From positions 62,001 through 126,000 of the forward strand of contig JAHCJW010000001.1 in NCBI GenBank assembly GCA_026126125.1: 64,000 nucleotides of DNA, read 5' to 3'. This DNA is from Devosia sp. (GTDB taxonomy: Bacteria; Pseudomonadota; Alphaproteobacteria; Rhizobiales; Devosiaceae). The notes under the pieces are model-generated. The model saw nothing but the letters and a program-made list of their open reading frames with translations. It did no database searches and was not told the origin of the DNA. The position numbers and the translations under genes were made by a program. Positions 62,331 to 64,000 of the stretch are shown piece by piece (the stretch's first letter is position 1; the number at the start of each line of letters is the position of its first letter).

Positions 62331-62522
62331 CGATTGTTTGCCAAAATTCAGGTGCCGCTCGCTATCAGAATTAGCATTGCTTCGCCCTCGCGCGGGCAAA
62401 AAGCTGGCGTTGCGGTTAATATCCTCATCTTGCCGAGAATTTTAAGGTTGATGCGAGGTTTTTCGACGCTTTTTGTTCGCCGGTGCTATTGCAGGGCGGA
62501 AAGATTTCGTGGGGGAAGGCAT

Positions 62523-63179
62523 TTGTATTCTTCTCAGGATTTGCATCCATTTTTATCTATTTCCATTCTGGCCGGCCCGGGCGTGCTGGTGCCGCGTCCT
62601 GAGACGGAGCTGCTGGGCCGTACGGCCATTGATCTCATCGCCGGGCGCGATATGCCCGTGGTCATCGACATGTGCTGCGGCTCGGGCAATCTCGGGCTTG
62701 CCATTGCCCATGCCCGTCCCGATGCCGAGGTTTATCTCAGCGATCTGACCGACGAGACGGTGGCGCAGGCGCGCGCCAATGCCGAGCGGCTCGCTCTGGC
62801 CGGGCGGGTGCAGGTGGGCCAAGGCGACCTCTTCGCCGGGGTGGCGCCGCTGCTCGGCGGGCGTCGGGCCGATCTCGTCGTGTGCAATCCGCCCTATATC
62901 TCGAGCGGGAAGCTCGCCGCCGAATCCGCCCATCTTCTCGACAACGAACCGCGTGAAGCCTTCGATGGCGGCGCCTATGGCATCGCCATCCACCAACGCC
63001 TGATCGCCGAAGCGCCCGATCATCTGCGCCCGGGCGGCTGGCTGACCTGCGAGTTCGGCCTGGGCCAGGATCGGCAGATGGCGCTGCTTCTCAAGCGCAG
63101 CGGCCGTTATGACGCGGTCGAATTCGTCAATGACGATTTGGGTCAACCGCGCGTCGTTCAGGCGCGCGTGCACGCATAA
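62523..63179 (+). CDS. HemK-like N5-glutamine methyltransferase domain protein
   Basis: A 218-residue SAM methyltransferase. I start it at the TTG at 62523: GGGGGAAGG stands just before it, and the protein then begins YSSQDLHPFLSISILAGPG; an in-frame ATG at 62451 lacks such a site. Motifs: GVLVPRPETELLGRTAIDLI (HemK-type segment before the methyltransferase fold), VVIDMCCGSGNLGLAIAHAR (SAM site), ADLVVCNPPYISSGKL with the NPPY motif of amino-group methylation, and the end FVNDDLGQPRVVQARVHA. It lacks the N-terminal helical bundle of PrmC, so it is not the ordinary release-factor methylase. Beside exopolysaccharide genes it may modify a sugar or protein. Confidence 0.75.
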   Translation: MYSSQDLHPFLSISILAGPGVLVPRPETELLGRTAIDLIAGRDMPVVIDMCCGSGNLGLAIAHARPDAEVYLSDLTDETVAQARANAERLALAGRVQVGQGDLFAGVAPLLGGRRADLVVCNPPYISSGKLAAESAHLLDNEPREAFDGGAYGIAIHQRLIAEAPDHLRPGGWLTCEFGLGQDRQMALLLKRSGRYDAVEFVNDDLGQPRVVQARVHA

Positions 63180-63273
63180 CCCTGAAAAGCGCGCGTTAAC
63201 GCCGTTTCGGACTTGCAGGACCACTGGCAGCCCGATTGTGGCATAAGCGCCCTCAGTCCGCTGTAAATTGGCG

Positions 63274-64000
63274 ATGTCCATGCCCGTCCTGTCGCGTTTG
63301 CGCAAATTACTGCCTTTGGGCCTTTCCTATCTGGCATCGGGCGGCAGCCTCATGGTGTCCAGCGCCGCGCAATTGCTGACATTCGCCATTCTGGCGCGCG
63401 CGCTCGGGGTCGAGGAGTTCAGCCTTTTCATCGCGGTGACGGCGGTGACCGCCGTGGCGATCCAGATCTGCGGTCTTGGCGCCCAGGAGGCCCTGGTGCG
63501 CCGGGTGGCGCGCGAGCGCCATCTCTATCCCGTCTTTTTGAGCCATAATCTTCTGCTCTCGGGGATCAGCGGCGCGCTGCTCATGCTTTTGGGCCTGTTG
63601 ATCCTGCCGGTCCTTCTGCCGCTTTCCCCCGAACCCGCGATCAATCTTGGACTTTTCGCCCTGCTGCTGGGCGCCAATATCGTGCTGGCGCGCATCGTGC
63701 TTCTGGCCGAGCAGATCTTTATCGCCCACTCCAATTTCGCCGCCGCCAATCGTAATGTCGTGCTGTTTGCCCTCGGGCGGCTGGCAGCGGCGGTTCTGGC
63801 CTGCCTGGTGTTCGGTGCCGACACTCTTGCCGAATGGATCATCTGGTCGTTCGGCGCCCATGTGGTGATCGCGCTGTTCAGCGTGCGTTCGGTCCTGCCG
63901 CTGGGCCTGCCGCATTTTGCCGTCCGCTGGGAAGAGGTGAAGAACGGCTTGCTCTTCTCCACGCCGTTCATCCTCAGAGCGCTCCGGCAAAACGTCGATC
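63274..64000 (+). CDS. Wzx/MATE-type lipopolysaccharide flippase, N-terminal part, cut by window edge
   Basis: The first 242 codons of a polytopic membrane protein are visible; the 3' end lies outside. Helices begin at LLPLGLSYLASGGSLMVSSA, then LLTFAILARALGVEEFSLFI and AVTAVTAVAIQICGLGAQEA, with the 'A..LGVEEFSLF' motif typical of Wzx flippases and the polysaccharide biosynthesis/O-antigen family. The start may be 63274 or 63280 (MSM... or MPVLSRLRKL); no clear ribosome site decides. It follows the methyltransferase and presumably belongs to the exopolysaccharide locus continuing to the right. Confidence 0.8.
   Translation, partial: MSMPVLSRLRKLLPLGLSYLASGGSLMVSSAAQLLTFAILARALGVEEFSLFIAVTAVTAVAIQICGLGAQEALVRRVARERHLYPVFLSHNLLLSGISGALLMLLGLLILPVLLPLSPEPAINLGLFALLLGANIVLARIVLLAEQIFIAHSNFAAANRNVVLFALGRLAAAVLACLVFGADTLAEWIIWSFGAHVVIALFSVRSVLPLGLPHFAVRWEEVKNGLLFSTPFILRALRQNVD

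Noticed and set aside
60918..63179. A 753-codon open frame on the plus strand across the priming transferase gene
   Set aside because: Only the last about 218 codons resemble a real protein (the HemK-like domain). The rest is the antisense shadow of the glycosyltransferase and has low-complexity Arg/Ala/Gly composition.

Overview
The window reads as a GC-rich alphaproteobacterial chromosome segment, most probably Hyphomicrobiales (Devosia/Rhizobium-like). This is inferred from gene content: several ABC importers tied to small catabolic operons, an FCD-type GntR, an NnrR-type Crp/Fnr regulator, Ku plus LigD, DUF993, and palindromic intergenic repeats of the rhizobial kind. No phage, plasmid, transposase, CRISPR or rRNA signature is visible. 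One tRNA gene (Leu, CAG) is present. Species identity cannot be fixed from the sequence alone.

Layout. (1) 1-6844, all minus strand: a spermidine/putrescine-type ABC importer (binding protein, ATPase, two permeases) with an M20 peptidase, a RidA protein, a FAD oxidoreductase cut by the window edge, and an FCD-GntR regulator. TTGTATRCA-type sites lie before the peptidase and far upstream of the binding protein. (2) 7491-9057: an orphan secreted protein, a broken amidohydrolase tail, and a NagB-like sugar-phosphate isomerase/deaminase. (3) 9172-22450: a CoA-dependent catabolic regulon. It holds paaG-, paaH-, paaJ- and paaF-like genes, an acyl-CoA ligase, a third atypical crotonase, an SDR, and a complete five-gene branched-chain-amino-acid-type importer. 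An IclR regulator sits inside it, and a TTCCGC-N3-GCGGAA palindrome stands before each of the four transcription units. (4) 22506-29824: MBL-fold hydrolase, patatin-like protein, Ku, LigD and peptidase T. (5) 29881-37701: an anaerobic/nitrosative-stress module. It has ubiT, ubiU, ubiV (O2-independent ubiquinone hydroxylation), a small unknown protein coupled to ubiV, a UbiD-family decarboxylase, two DUF2249 proteins, a 12-helix membrane protein, a MIP18/DUF59 protein and an NnrR-like regulator. A perfect TTGCG-N4-CGCAA box lies between ubiT and ubiD. (6) 37803-44578: a polysaccharide co-polymerase whose kinase-like domain has lost its P-loop, a PadR regulator, a 973-residue FAD/Fe-S dehydrogenase and a LysR regulator. 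(7) 44793-56520: a carbohydrate catabolic island. It has a CUT1 ABC transporter, three Gfo/Idh/MocA oxidoreductases, a DUF993 protein, a TIM-barrel isomerase, a degenerate alpha/beta-hydrolase-like protein and a TetR regulator. Four related GTAACY-N4-RGTKA sites lie upstream of the two operons. (8) 56567-64000: housekeeping genes (RNA methyltransferase, NDUFA9-like protein, GFA protein, tRNA-Leu, IMPACT protein), then an exopolysaccharide priming transferase, a short HemK-like methyltransferase and the start of a Wzx/MATE-type flippase that runs off the window.

The most noteworthy candidates for under-described biology are the sugar island with DUF993, the IclR-linked CoA pathway with its own importer but no ring-attacking enzymes in this window, and the UbiTUV/UbiD/DUF2249 module with a probable NnrR box. 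A four-copy intergenic repeat family and two gene remnants (an amidohydrolase tail and a TctA tail) are also visible. All functions are deduced from motifs, gene order and recalled families; no database search was run.
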